20,747 nt of DNA from Balamuthia mandrillaris (lineage: Eukaryota > Discosea > Longamoebia > Balamuthiidae): assembly GCA_031835245.1 (NCBI GenBank), contig JAVKOQ010000661.1, positions 1-20,747 of the forward strand. The letters are read 5' to 3'. This document shows positions 8,088 to 18,249 of this stretch, piece after piece (positions within the stretch are counted from its first letter, which is position 1; every line of letters starts with the position of its first letter). A program made the position numbers and the translations under genes. The notes beneath the pieces are model-generated. The model was not told the DNA's origin and made no database searches. It saw only the letters and a list, made by a program, of their open reading frames with translations.

Positions 8088-9780
8088 ATGAGTCTCCGCG
8101 ATGAAATTGACAAACATGTGTTAAGACGGTACGAGGTGTGCGCCAAGCTTGGTAAAGGGGTACTTACCTTCTTGTGCTTTTCGTTCCAAGCCCAAGGAGA
8201 CATACCAACAAAAAAACCTGCAATATAGGCGTATGGCATCGTGTGGAAGGCTATTGATAAGAAAACGCAGCAAGAGGTTGCCCTCAAGAAAATCTTTGAT
8301 GCCTTCCAAAACGCAACTGATGCCCAGAGAACCTTTCGGGAGATCATGTTTCTTAGAGCTCTAAGCAACCATGAGAACATCATCAAATTGTTAAAAGTAA
8401 TGAAAGCTGACAACGACAAAGACATTTACCTCCTTTTTGAGTTTATGGGTGCGCTTACTTTCTTGATAATCTCCTTTCCCTCCTCCACGCTTGTAAGCAA
8501 AGGAAGCTAAACAAAATGGTTTTCGTTTTGAAACAAACTAACACAGAAACGGACCTGCACGCCGTCATAAGGGCCAACATTTTGGAGGATGTACATAAAC
8601 AATACATCGTCCACCAGCTACTTAAGGCCCTGTTGTACATGCACTCTGGTGATGTCCTACATCGGGATATCAAGGTTAGCTCTCTTTTCTTCGTCTCTCC
8701 TCGAGAAGCGTGTATGTCCCTTGTGCCTGCAACTGTTTGCAACCAAACTGACACATAACGTACAGCCTAGCAACTTGTTACTGAACAAGGAATGTTTGCT
8801 GAAGGTTGCGGACTTCGGGTTGGCCCGCTCTATTGCTACTTTGGAGAACGAGAACGTTGAAAACCCAGTCCTTACAGACTATGTGGCCACAAGGTGGTAC
8901 CGAGCCCCTGAAATATTGCTTGGCTCACAAAAGTAAGTCCTCTCTTTGGGCATCGTTCCCTTGCTCCCTCTGCTAATGTTGTGTCTTATTCTTCAAGATA
9001 CACGAAAGGGGTTGACATGTGGTCAGTGGGTTGTATATTGGGAGAATTGCTGGAGGGCAAACCAATGTTCCCTGGTACATCCACACTCAACCAACTAGAT
9101 CGCATCATCGAAGTTACTGGTAGGCCCACCGAGGAAGATATCGATGCCATACGCTCTCCATTTGCCTCCACCATGCTTGAAAGTTTACCTCCCGCCAAGC
9201 CCCGGTATTCCTTCTCTCCCTATCTTTTTTTTTTGTTGTTGATTCGCTGCTATGTGGTAGTTAACTGTGTGGGCTATCTTCTTCTCTTCCTCTCCATGTA
9301 GGGTATTGTCAGACATGTATCCGCACGCTTCAGAGGAGGCATTGGATTTGCTGCGTCGTCTATTGCATTTCAACCCTGAAAAGAGAATAAGCGCAGAGGA
9401 GGCATTGAAGCACCCCTACGTTGCACAGTTCCATAACCCAGAAGAGGAGCTGGTTTGCAAAGAGCCCATTAAGATCCCCAAAGATGACAACCACAAGTAC
9501 TCTATTGATGGTAAGAACCCCTGTCAGCTTTTTTATGCAAAACGTGCCATCAACCAACTTACCTCCCAAACGCATAGAATACCGCACTCGGCTCTACCAA
9601 GACATCCAAGAAAAAGCAGCTGCTCATCATCATGCCGATGGGCACAAGAAGAAAGAGAGACGAGAAGGAGGCCATTCCAAATTCTCCTCCAAGACAACAC
9701 CCAGCAAGGACGGCCACAAAACCAGAAAGACCAAAAAAAAGTCATCCAGCAGCAGCGGCAAGTCCAAACAGCACGACTAA
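8088..9780 (+). CDS. MAPK15: ERK7/8-type (MAPK15-like) MAP kinase with TDY activation motif
   Basis: Seven exons (8088-8159, 8229-8448, 8547-8674, 8766-8932, 8998-9204, 9302-9510, 9578-9780) give 401 residues. The N-terminus [12 protein letters not shown]...[14 protein letters not shown] and the block [20 protein letters not shown] are hallmarks of the ERK7/ERK8 subfamily. Catalytic residues: Lys 44 (VALK), HRDIK 136-140, DFG 156-158, APE after VATRWYR. The activation motif is T177-D178-Y179 rather than the TEY usual in animal ERK7/8. The chain continues [20 protein letters not shown] and ends in a Lys/Ser-rich tail. The family works in ciliogenesis, basal body function, autophagy and genome stability, and often self-activates. 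Substrates here are unknown. All intron phases agree. Confidence 0.96.
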
Positions 9781-9885
9781 ATTGAGGGTGACGATAAGGC
9801 GAACAACAAACGAAACAACGCATTTAAAACGAAACGAAAGAATTTATATTGTGTATCTGGTGCAGAAGGCAGTCTGCTGATCATC
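9781..9885. other. Convergent 3'-3' spacer, MAPK / RPN3
   Basis: Only 105 bp separate the two stop codons. It is A-rich on the plus strand (AAACGAAACGAAAGAATTTA near 9826-9845) and must hold both transcript ends, which probably overlap. Confidence 0.6.
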
Positions 9886-12037
9886 TTACTCGGAACCCTT
9901 TTTGTTGCCTTTCTTCTCGTCTTTATTCTTGTCGGCAGCTTTGTCCTTATCCTCTTCTACCTTTTCGGCTTCTTCTTCCTCTTGTTGCAGCAATGAAACC
10001 TTTTTGGGCATATCAGGGTAGCGCATAGCTTTAACCGCTTCGTTGTGCATCTTTAGGCAAAAGTTAATCCGCATGTGAAAGGCCTCAAGTGGCTCTTGGG
10101 TAGAGTAAATGTCGGTGTTTTCCTGTGAAGAGACGTCTTATTAGACCAATAATATACATATAAGACACGGAGCGCTTCTCACCTTGGACTGGATAAAACG
10201 TTCCGCATGGTCAATTGTGGCGTCAATAACTCCGTCACGGATGGCTTTAGCAACAATAGACTCAGCGTCATGCACATTGTCAAGCTGCAGCTTCTTGCAG
10301 ATGTCATCGATGCTGATGCGCGAGTAGGAAACATTAATCTTTCTGAGGCCTGTCTTGATTACATTATGATGCAACCTGAGAATAAAATCCTCGTTAACCA
10401 CTGGTTTTTTACATCTTTCACATTGGGCACCTACCTTTGGATAAGGGTGTAAGTCTTGTCGTTTCTGAACGTCGTTCCAAAGGTCTTGACGACATCATGG
10501 AAGGCCACAAGGTCGCCCACGCGGACAGCCTAGAGAGATGGTAGGTATCAGGAAAAGGTTATGACCGAAGCGTGGGATGGGTAAGCGCACCTGTGTAAGC
10601 TTAAGATACGGCTTGAGAACCGCCTTAAAGCTCTTCTGCCTGAAGATAGAGCGTTCAGGAATCTCTCCCATTAACAACTGCACAATACAGGCAAACTTAT
10701 GAACGGTTTGCCTAAAGCCCTGAGCGGAGTGCTGAGGGGCCTTGCGGATGGCCTCTTGAAGGTCAGCATAAGCACCAGTGTAATCCAACTGAATACCCTT
10801 AATTCTTCCTATAGATGAGAGACAAACAAGCATGTGAGCATATGATTTGTCTATCAGCAAGACTAGATATGACAAACCTTGATAGAAACGGAAACGCGCT
10901 ACTTGATTGCTGGAGGTAGAATCCTCTTTGAGAGTGGTTTTTGCTTGGAGTTTGTCCGCTTGATCATAAAGGTTGTAATGCAAATAATTTCTGAGCAACA
11001 GGTTAAGGATCGTCGCCTGTATAAAGATAAGTGAGTAACCCAAGTAAATGATGAAAGGCACGGCACGATTTGAATGCGAAGGAACTTACGTGGGTCTCGT
11101 CGTCATGGCGAAGACTGCTAGTGCGATGAGCAGCAAGCAATACCCTTATAAAGGTTATAGAAAAAGAGATTAGAAAAGGCAATACAGAGGTCCAAAAACC
11201 CTCAAGACTGGTCTTACATACGATCTAATATCAGCCAGACGATTGCAAAGCTCAAAAGCACGCGAGTAGTAGAAGAAGGCTTTGGCAGCTAATGGGTTTA
11301 ATGTTCTTCTGTTGTAAGTTTGCAGTTGGCTTATCATGATGGAGGAACAGGCAGCCGCCTATGTGAGCAGTCTGGTCAATACCCATGATCCTCAAATGCA
11401 CAAAAAAAAAAAAAAGCAAACAAGTAAAACAAAACCTCTTCGTAAAGCTTGTTGTCGAGCAAAGCTACAGTTACGAGAAGATATAAATAGATCTCCACTT
11501 CAGCGAGAAACTCTGTGCTGAGAGGCCCTTTGCCCTCCTCTTCTTTGCTGGGTTCAACTGGTTGTTCAACCACTTCCATGCTTTCAGGCAACTGAGAGTA
11601 CAGGTTAGAAAAAACACTTTGATGAGCGACAGTCAATCGAACCACATTACTCACCTTGGATACAAAGCTCAACAATTGTTCTTTCTGAGGTTCATCCTTG
11701 ATGTAGTGTTGGCTGACAAGGCGATGGAGAATGCTGGAACTCAGCTGCTTTCTGTTGACAGTGAAAAATCTTCTGAGGGCTCGAGAAATCAAGCGAGTTT
11801 CTTTGGCAAGCACCGACTGCTGTACGTCAGCTACCTGACTATCAAGCTCTACATGACAAGAGAGAGGACGCACAGTGAACACAAAGGAAAAGATGAATGA
11901 TGAAAAAAAAAATGAAAACAAAGGCACACACCTGATAGCGTCAAGGCAGGGCCTTCTTTTGGGGCAGTTTTAGCGTTGGTGGCCTCCTCCTGCGCTTTGA
12001 GTGGTTGGTTGGCTGCTGTGGTACTTTCGCTAACCAT
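9886..12037 (-). CDS. RPN3: 26S proteasome lid subunit Rpn3 / PSMD3
   Basis: Ten exons (12037-11932, 11848-11655, 11591-11436, 11358-11222, 11144-11090, 11016-10878, 10808-10591, 10529-10435, 10375-10183, 10122-9886) give 509 residues, near the family's usual 490-530. Diagnostic blocks in order: [81 protein letters not shown], then the PCI winged-helix segment [40 protein letters not shown] and [16 protein letters not shown]. Rpn3 is a TPR/PCI scaffold of the 19S regulatory particle lid, acting in the cytosol and nucleus. The final ~35 residues are a charged low-complexity tail of Glu then Lys/Asp. It shares its upstream region with PRP18. All phases match. Confidence 0.96.
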
Positions 12038-12358
12038 TTTGCTGCTATATTTTGGTTGGTTGACAAGGGGGGAGGTGGTGTGTGTCCTTGCGTTCTTCTT
12101 CTTCTTCTTCTTCTTCTTCGTGGGCGGGTTCGAGAGGTTTTTTTTTTCAGAGCAGCGGCGGCAGAGGCCAGGCGCCACGCCACAGTTTTGTGGCTCATGA
12201 GATCAGACTGATCAACAGCGATCAGTCGTTAACATGTCACCCCTCATGCAAGATTGGCCACTGCTCCTCACGATCATGATTCCGAGCACCTAATGCTCCG
12301 CCCTCTTCCACACAGCGCTGGCCAAGCTCCGCACTACACCAGCACCAGCAGCAGCACC
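12038..12358. promoter_or_regulatory. Divergent promoter region RPN3 / PRP18 with (TTC)9 tract
   Basis: 321 bp lie between the RPN3 start (12037, minus) and the favoured PRP18 start (12359, plus). The region contains a (TTC)9 run at 12093-12119 and a T8-9 run near 12140. A short upstream ORF of 19 codons (12234-12293) precedes PRP18 and ends TAATG, overlapping an in-frame alternative PRP18 ATG at 12293. Confidence 0.55.
12093..12119. repeat. (TTC)9 microsatellite
   Basis: Nine TTC units in the shared upstream region of RPN3 and PRP18. Confidence 0.95.
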
Positions 12359-13432
12359 ATGAAAGCAGCTTCCGGGGGTGGATTGGCGGCTCTTCGCGCC
12401 GAGATAGAAAAGAAGCGCAAGTTGGCTGCCGCCAAAGCGGGCGGGGCGGAGCCTCTGCAGAAGCGCTACAAGACCAAAGGGGAGATAGAGAGAGAGCGGG
12501 AAGAGGAGGAGAGGCGCAAGCAGGAGGAGAGAGGAAGCAAGGGCAAAGGAAAAGCCACAGAGAACGGAGCCTCCACAAAAGAAAAGGCTAGCGACAGAGG
12601 AGCAAAGGCCAACCCCAAAGACAAGAGCAACGATACCGTTTCAAACAAAAAGGAAGAGGAGGAAGAGGAAGATTCCTGGAAAGTGGAGAGACAAAAACCT
12701 ACTCTACCCAAAGGGGAAGTGATCAAGAGGTTACGTAGCCTCTCCCAACCTATCACCCTCTTTGGTGAAACGGATCTAGAGCGAGAGCACAGGCTTTTGC
12801 AATTAGAGGCACTTGGTCCTGTTGAAGCAGAATACAAAAGCGGTTCTAAAGACGAGTTTGGCTTGGACATAAAAGTAATGGAGGAGGGTGACACCATCCA
12901 ACTGAAACCCGAAGAAGAGGAAGAGGAAGAGCTGCCAGAGGAAGTGGACGAGTCTACGCTTTGCAAAGAGGACGCCGTGCTCTACCTTCTCAAGCGCTTG
13001 CTGAGAGAATGGGAGAAGGACTTAAGCGCCCGCAGCGATGACATCAAAAGAGTAGCCTCCGGCAAAGTCGCCACCGCCACCTTCAAGCAAACTTGCAGAA
13101 ATATCAAACCGCTGTTCACGCTGCTACGAAAGCGTACTCTGGCGGGGGAGATCTTGGAGCCTTTGGCCGAGATAGTGTCTTGGATAAAAAATAGAGAGTA
13201 CCTGAAAGCGAACGACGCCTATCTACGGATGGCCATTGGCAATGCTCCTTGGCCCATGGGTGTTACCATGGTGGGTATTCATGAGCGTTCTGCTCGCGAA
13301 AAGATCTTCTCCAACCAGGTGGCTCATGTCCTCAACGACGAGACCCAACGCAAATACATCCAAGCGGTAAAGCGGCTCATTTCTTATGCTCAGAACAAAT
13401 GGCCAAACGACCCTTCCAAGAACATTGGTTAG
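12359..13432 (+). CDS. PRP18: Pre-mRNA splicing factor Prp18
   Basis: A single uninterrupted exon, the only intronless full gene here, gives 357 residues from 12359. An in-frame ATG at 12293 would add 22 residues, but AGCACCATGA at 12359 is the better start context, and GGGLAALRAEIEKKRKLA after it matches the usual Prp18 N-terminus. Then come a charged Glu/Arg/Lys-rich coil, an SFM/PRP4-like motif (LPKGEVIKRLRSLSQPITLF GETDLER), and the C-terminal Prp18 five-helix domain ending in AYLRMAIGNAPWPMGVTMVG, IHERSAREKIFSNQVAHVLN and DETQRKYIQAVKRLI. Prp18 acts with Slu7 in the U5 snRNP during the second step of splicing, helping 3' splice-site choice. Lack of introns is notable given that its neighbours have three to nine. 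Confidence 0.96.
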   Translation: MKAASGGGLAALRAEIEKKRKLAAAKAGGAEPLQKRYKTKGEIEREREEEERRKQEERGSKGKGKATENGASTKEKASDRGAKANPKDKSNDTVSNKKEEEEEEDSWKVERQKPTLPKGEVIKRLRSLSQPITLFGETDLEREHRLLQLEALGPVEAEYKSGSKDEFGLDIKVMEEGDTIQLKPEEEEEEELPEEVDESTLCKEDAVLYLLKRLLREWEKDLSARSDDIKRVASGKVATATFKQTCRNIKPLFTLLRKRTLAGEILEPLAEIVSWIKNREYLKANDAYLRMAIGNAPWPMGVTMVGIHERSAREKIFSNQVAHVLNDETQRKYIQAVKRLISYAQNKWPNDPSKNIG

Positions 13433-13543
13433 CTCTCGTAAATATTCCTGTAAACATTGTTTTAATCTAAAGGGTTGGTGGTGCACAACTACATATTTTC
13501 GTTTTTAGACCCTCTTCTTTCTCTGGGCGCCATCCTTATCTCT
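13433..13543. other. Convergent 3'-3' spacer, PRP18 / SDR gene
   Basis: 111 bp between stop codons. CGTAAATATTCCTGTAAAC near 13438-13456 is a possible 3'-end region. No gene. Confidence 0.5.
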
Positions 13544-13760
13544 TTACTGCAACACAGAAGAGGGGAAGAGGTGTTGGTCCACAAAGTATTGCACTTGTTC
13601 TCTCAAAAGGTCCGTGGTCATTTCAGGGTGGTCGTAGGTAAATCCTGCACGCTCGATCTTGCTTCCATCCACTGAAAGAGAGTTGTTGTAGAGAAGCTCT
13701 TGGTCCAGGTAAGGGGTCAATGGGGTATTCACGATCTCCTCTTTCTGTTTTTCATTGAGC

Positions 13761-13809
<49 letters not shown>

Positions 13810-15371
13810 TGAGAGATTACAAAGGAGATTCGTCTCTTCAAAAAATAATAAACAAAGCAGACCTTGCACAACTCAGACCAAGGTTTAAGATGTTTGTCAT
13901 TGATCTCCTCAGTCAAGCTCTTCATGCTCAGCTGCAGGAACAAGTTAGTACACAAGAATAGAATTCGAGAAAGTGGACGTGATCAAACCTTAGCCACGTT
14001 CGAAACCATAGCACCAAGAAATCCGGTCTTAATGCCAAATAGTGTTTCCAGGTGCGAATTGATCTTTCCTTGGGCTGGGTTGGTCACCGAACAAGTCAGC
14101 AAAAGTAATTGATATTATTTAAAAAGCCCCAAGTTTCTTTTTTCTCTAACTCTCTCTCTCTCTCTCCTGATTAAATACGTACTAGTATCATTGTGGTCAG
14201 CCAAGTTGTAGCTCTCTCCAGCGGGACAATTAGTGGCCACATGCCACAAAGCTTTACATACATCTCTGACGTGAACAGTATTTATCCTCAAGTCAGAGCT
14301 CCACAAGAACTTCATTTTCTCATCCAAGTGCTTATAGACAGCACCACAAATGAGACGAGGAGCTAGTGGATGTGTTTACAGTCAGAAGACAAGAAAAAGT
14401 GGACGAACAAGAGCTTACGTACAGATGCCTGCAGAGTCACCAGGACCGTAAACAACTGCGGGGCGAATAATGTTCCACTGCAATCTACAAATGAGATAGA
14501 GTCAGCCACTTTTAGGTTTTTGTCTATGTCGTGGTAAAAACTGGTACCCATCGGTGGCTTTTACGGCTTGTTCCGCTAACAATGAATACTTAGCAACTCC
14601 CGTCCATGGCTTGGTGGTACTGTCCTCTTTGCTTGCTTTCTGTGCACACCATAACCGGCAAGTAATAAGTTGGTAATGTTGTACAACGCGGGGAAAGAGA
14701 GACTTGGAAAACTGGAATAGAGAGGAAGGAAGGGGAGAAGGAAAGAGATCAAACCTTGCCGGCTTCGTAAATTTGGGCAGTGGAGACTTCAATAAAGCGA
14801 TCCACGCCTTGTTTGGCGGCTTCAGCGGCTACCTTCTTAGACAAGTCCAAGATTTTTTCATTGTAAACCTTTCGAGTTTAATGAACACAGTTAGCGTTTG
14901 GCATTACTTACTGCCAAATGGTTGCAGTCCAAAGCAAGCAACGCAATGACAAGTACGACACAACAGCAACAACCAGAGGTAGGGCAACAAAGAAGGGGGC
15001 TGGGTCGTACCTCGTCAGTTTGGGAATATTTGGTCTCAGCGGCGAGGTTAAACACTAAATTGAACTTGCTTCCCTCAATAGTGTAACACTTGGCAATGGA
15101 GGCTGTAGCGGAAAGAAGAGGTAAGCCTAGTGAGTGACATAAGCAGAGAAGAATAGTTACTCGGGTTGGTGAGGTTGCCCTGCATGTATTCTACATTGTC
15201 CTTGTCGAAAGCCTCCTGGTGGCTCTGACCGAGGAAGGCAGTGGGGGGCAGAACCTTGTCTACCACGCGGACGTAGGCGGCCAGGTCGTTATCTACCAAA
15301 TATTTTACAAAGTTGCGGCCGATGAAGCCTACTCCACCAAGAACGAGAACCTTGGGCTTTCCGGATTCCAT
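13544..15371 (-). CDS. Extended-SDR NAD(P)-dependent epimerase/dehydratase-like protein
   Basis: Nine exons (15371-15161, 15102-15011, 14868-14755, 14639-14548, 14484-14423, 14362-14183, 14074-13989, 13931-13863, 13744-13544) give 368 residues. The N-terminal Rossmann motif is LVLGGVGFIGRNF (G12, G15, G18), followed by VRVVDK and QGNLTNP. Mid-protein: FNLAAETKYSQTDEVY, RFIEVSTAQIYEAGK (Ser 130), PWTGVAKYSLLAEQAV (Tyr 157), then NIIRPAVVYGPGD, INTVHVRDVCKALWHVA and GESYNLADHNDT. This is the layout of extended SDR/3beta-HSD-like epimerases. The Lys expected four residues after the catalytic Tyr is Ala 161, so ordinary SDR catalysis is doubtful. Substrate unknown. Two introns hold AG/CT dinucleotide tracts. 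All phases agree. Confidence 0.9.
13763..13809. repeat. AG-rich microsatellite in SDR-gene intron
   Basis: A (GA)n run with minor interruptions, read as (CT)n in the sense of the minus-strand gene. It lies upstream of the exon 9 acceptor (CAG before 13744). Confidence 0.95.
14151..14167. repeat. Short (TC)n microsatellite in SDR-gene intron
   Basis: About eight TC units on the plus strand, in the intron 14182-14075. In the gene's sense this is a purine tract just after the donor site, unlike the pyrimidine tracts in the other introns. Confidence 0.9.
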
Positions 15372-16007
15372 GTTTGGTAATATGATACTGGTGGGTGGGT
15401 GGGGAAAAGAGGAGCAGCCGATAAGAGCAGGGGGAGCAAGGGGGGAGAGTCTGCCGCGACGAGGAGAATACAAACAAAGAGAGAGCAAAATAACAAATTA
15501 AAAAACAAAAAAGGGCCAACGCATAATTTACCGCCTGCACGAGGGTTCCGGAACATGATTGAGGGGTTGTCGTGCTGCCTGCAAGGAAATCTCCTGGAGA
15601 GCTGGCGGGCGGAACCACAAAAGCTGTTGCCCCCTCAGCTCGCTACCTGTTGGCTAGCTGTTTGTGTGTTGTGTTGGTTTTTGCTGCGCCAGCCCGCACC
15701 ACCACTGCCGAACAAACAAAAGAAAACAAACAAACCACTATTTTTTTTTCCTTTGCCTTTTTGTTGGCTACCAACCAGGGTTTGGTTTGTATTTGAAACA
15801 ACGCTGCTGCAGGTTCTTGTTGTTGTTGTTGTTGTTGTTGTTGTTTCGCTTCGTGAGCAGTGTTGCGAGAGTGCAGTTATAAGGTGTAAGGCTGTTGCCT
15901 GCCTTCCCCCTTTTCTCTTTTTCTTTCGCTCACTCTGAGCTTTCAATAGATTACTGTGCCACTGAGAAGGGAATAACGTTTCTGCTCTACCAGCCTGCTA
16001 CTGTTTT
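15372..16007. promoter_or_regulatory. Divergent promoter region, SDR gene / oxysterol-binding protein
   Basis: 636 bp between start codons. It contains a (TTG)9 run at 15817-15843 and a TATAAGG at about 15879-15885, some 125 bp before the OSBP start, which is a possible but unproven TATA element. The stretch next to the SDR start is purine-rich on the plus strand. No coding frame with family resemblance was seen. Confidence 0.45.
15817..15843. repeat. (TTG)9 microsatellite
   Basis: A pure trinucleotide run in the SDR/OSBP divergent region. Confidence 0.95.
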
Positions 16008-16526
16008 ATGGAAGACAACAAAAAGGAGAGAAAAATGAGCAAGAAAGATAAGAAAGGAAAGAAAGATGAGGAATTGGAGGGCCTCCAGGCGGAAGATGAA
16101 GGACCCTTGCCGGTGGATGACGACGGTGGCATGACAGAGGTCTTGGACCAGGAGCCAAGGAACATTCTGCTTTCCCTCCTCTCGCAAGTTAGGATTGGCA
16201 TGGATCTCTCCCGTGTCACTCTCCCCACCTTCATCTTGGAGCCCAAGTCTTTTCTTGAAAAGTTGACCGACTTTATGACTCACCCCAGCCTGATTGTGAG
16301 GTACGCTTCGAAGCGCCCTGGTTGCTTGGTTAGGGAGCCTTTTCTTTCAGAAGCTAACCTCGTGATCAACCGGATTTCTTTTAAATTTTCGCGTTGTTTC
16401 CACCTGTTCCAAGTTCTCCCAAGCTTGAAGATCCAGTAGATCGATTCCTGGCCATTACCAAGTGGTACATGTCTGGCTTTTACATTCGCCCAAAGGTTTG
16501 TTAATCTTCTTTCTCCTCTCCTTTCC

Positions 16527-16557
<31 letters not shown>

Positions 16558-16856
16558 TCCCTCTCCCTCTCCCTCTCCTCTCCCTCTCCCTCTCCTCTCC
16601 CTCTCCCTCTCCCTCTCCCTCTCCTCTCCCTCTCCCTCTCCCTCTCCCTCTCCCTCTCCTCTCCCTCTCCCCTCTCTCTCCCTCCCTCTCCCTCTCCCTC
16701 TCCCTCTCCCTCTCCTCTCCCTCTCCCTCTCCCTCTCCCTCTCTCTCCCTCTCTCCCTCTCCCTCTCCCTCTCCCTCTCCTCTCCCTCTCCCTCTCCCTC
16801 TCCCTCTCCCTCTCCCTCTCCCTCTCCCTCTCCTCTCCCTCCCTCTCCCTCTCTCT

Positions 16857-16892
<36 letters not shown>

Positions 16893-18249
16893 GCGATAAC
16901 TCCATTCTCTTGCTAAGTTTGAAACTCCTTGAAATTTTACATCACGTTTTGAAAAAATGTATTACAAAAATAGGGAGTGAAGAAGCCCTACAACCCCATC
17001 CTTGGAGAGATCTTTCGTGCTTCTTGGCATCATGACGACAGTTCTAAGAGTTTGTTCGTGGCAGAGCAAGTGTCGCATCATCCTCCGGTCTCGGCCTTTT
17101 ACGCCTCAAACCGTAAGAACGGATTGGTCATGAATGGCGCGATTCACTTCCGTTCCAAGTTTATGGGCAACTCGACAGCAGCGATTTTGGATGGCGAAGC
17201 AACACTACACCTCCTTCACCATAACGAACGATATATTTTCACCTTCCCCTCCGCCATTGCGCGTGGCATTCTTTGGGGTACACTTTTGATGGAATTGGGA
17301 GGAAATGTTACCGTTAGGTGTCCCGAAAACGACCTTAAGGCCGAGATAGAATTTAAAACCAAGGTATTCCCGTCCTTGCTTTTTGTCTTGTAAGAACAAC
17401 CGCTAAAAATGTTTGTTGTTTGGCGGCCTCTTTGATGACGACCATAGCCCTTCTTTGGGGGAGATTACAACGTCATAAGTGGAAAGATTATTGAGGGCAA
17501 AAAGAAGACACTTTATACCCTCAGTGGTAAATGGGACAAGCAAATATTTGTCAAAGAGCAAAAAGCTAAGGTATTTAATGCTTTTGGAGCCAGAACAATG
17601 GCTTTGCTAAATTCGCTACTACCCACTTAAATTTCTTTCCACCAATCAGAAATCCGAGGTATTCTGGGATCCGGTCGGCGTGCCGAAAGAGAAGATGCTC
17701 ATCCGTCCCTTGAAAGACCAAGAGGAATTCGAGTCTAGAAAGTGAGCCCTCTTTCCTTTTCCCTTCTCACCCGCTCTCAAGACTAATCCAAATGAACTCT
17801 TGAGTTTTATTCCTAGTATGTCATTTAACTGACATTTTTCGTTTCTTTTGTCTTTGTTTCATATTTGTTTTTTTCCCCATATGAAAGGCTGTGGCACAAC
17901 GTGACGCAGGCACTGGTAAAGGGAGATCAAGAAACAGCCACCGATGAGAAGTGTAAATTGGAGGATGCCCAAAGGCAAGGGGTTATAGACCGAGACAGAG
18001 ACGGCGTAACCTACGAGCCACGGCTTTTCAGAAAAGAGGAAAACGGAGACTGGGTGTATAAGTACATCAAGTACGTTTTCCTTCTGTCTTGCTTCCATGT
18101 TGCAAGTGGGACTAACTTCTCTCTCCCCTCTCCTCGCTCATAGTCTTGACCCAAAGTTCAACGAAGAGGAAGAAGAGGAAGTGGAAGAAGAGGGCATCAT
18201 TCAGATTAAGAGTAAGGCAGAGTTAAGCCAAGCCTCAAGTTCTGAATGA
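16008..18249 (+). CDS. ORD-only oxysterol-binding protein (Osh4/Kes1-type size)
   Basis: Seven exons (16008-16300, 16414-16495, 16974-17363, 17448-17570, 17650-17741, 17888-18070, 18144-18249) give 422 residues. After a charged Lys/Glu N-terminus comes the lipid-binding ORD: QVRIGMDLSRVTLPTFILEP, LAITKWYMSGFYIRPK, GVKKPYNPILGEIFRASW and the family signature EQVSHHPPVSAFYASN (EQVSHHPP at residues 156-163), then YTLSGKWDKQIFVK, LWHNVTQALVKGDQETATDE K and GVTYEPRLF. No PH, ankyrin or FFAT-bearing region fits in the remaining length, so it is like yeast Osh4/Kes1, which exchanges sterol and PI4P between membranes. The C-terminus is acidic. Intron 2 (16496-16973, 478 nt) is far longer than the rest because of a pyrimidine repeat. 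Confidence 0.95.
16525..16889 (+). repeat. CCCTCT-type polypyrimidine satellite tract in OSBP intron 2
   Basis: About 365 nt of pure C/T on the plus strand, starting and ending in (CT)n with a core of CTCCCT hexamers and variable-length units. It lies wholly inside intron 16496-16973, pyrimidine in the transcript sense. The open frames across it (Ser/Leu/Pro on plus, Arg/Glu/Gly on minus) are artefacts of the repeat. Confidence 0.97.

Noticed and set aside
12005-12279. Overlapping open frames with poly-Leu, poly-Ser or poly-Arg runs
   Set aside because: Caused by the (TTC)9 and T-rich tracts in the RPN3/PRP18 promoter region.
12466-12966. 166-codon minus-strand open frame rich in Ser
   Set aside because: Antisense shadow of the Glu/Lys-rich coil of PRP18.
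16525-16889. Interstitial telomeric repeat
   Set aside because: The unit is CCCTCT with no A on the pyrimidine strand, unlike the CCCTAA family. Its length variation and CT edges fit microsatellite growth.
16462-16905. Long open frames of Ser/Leu/Pro (+) and Arg/Glu/Gly (-)
   Set aside because: They are translations of the CCCTCT intronic repeat, not genes.
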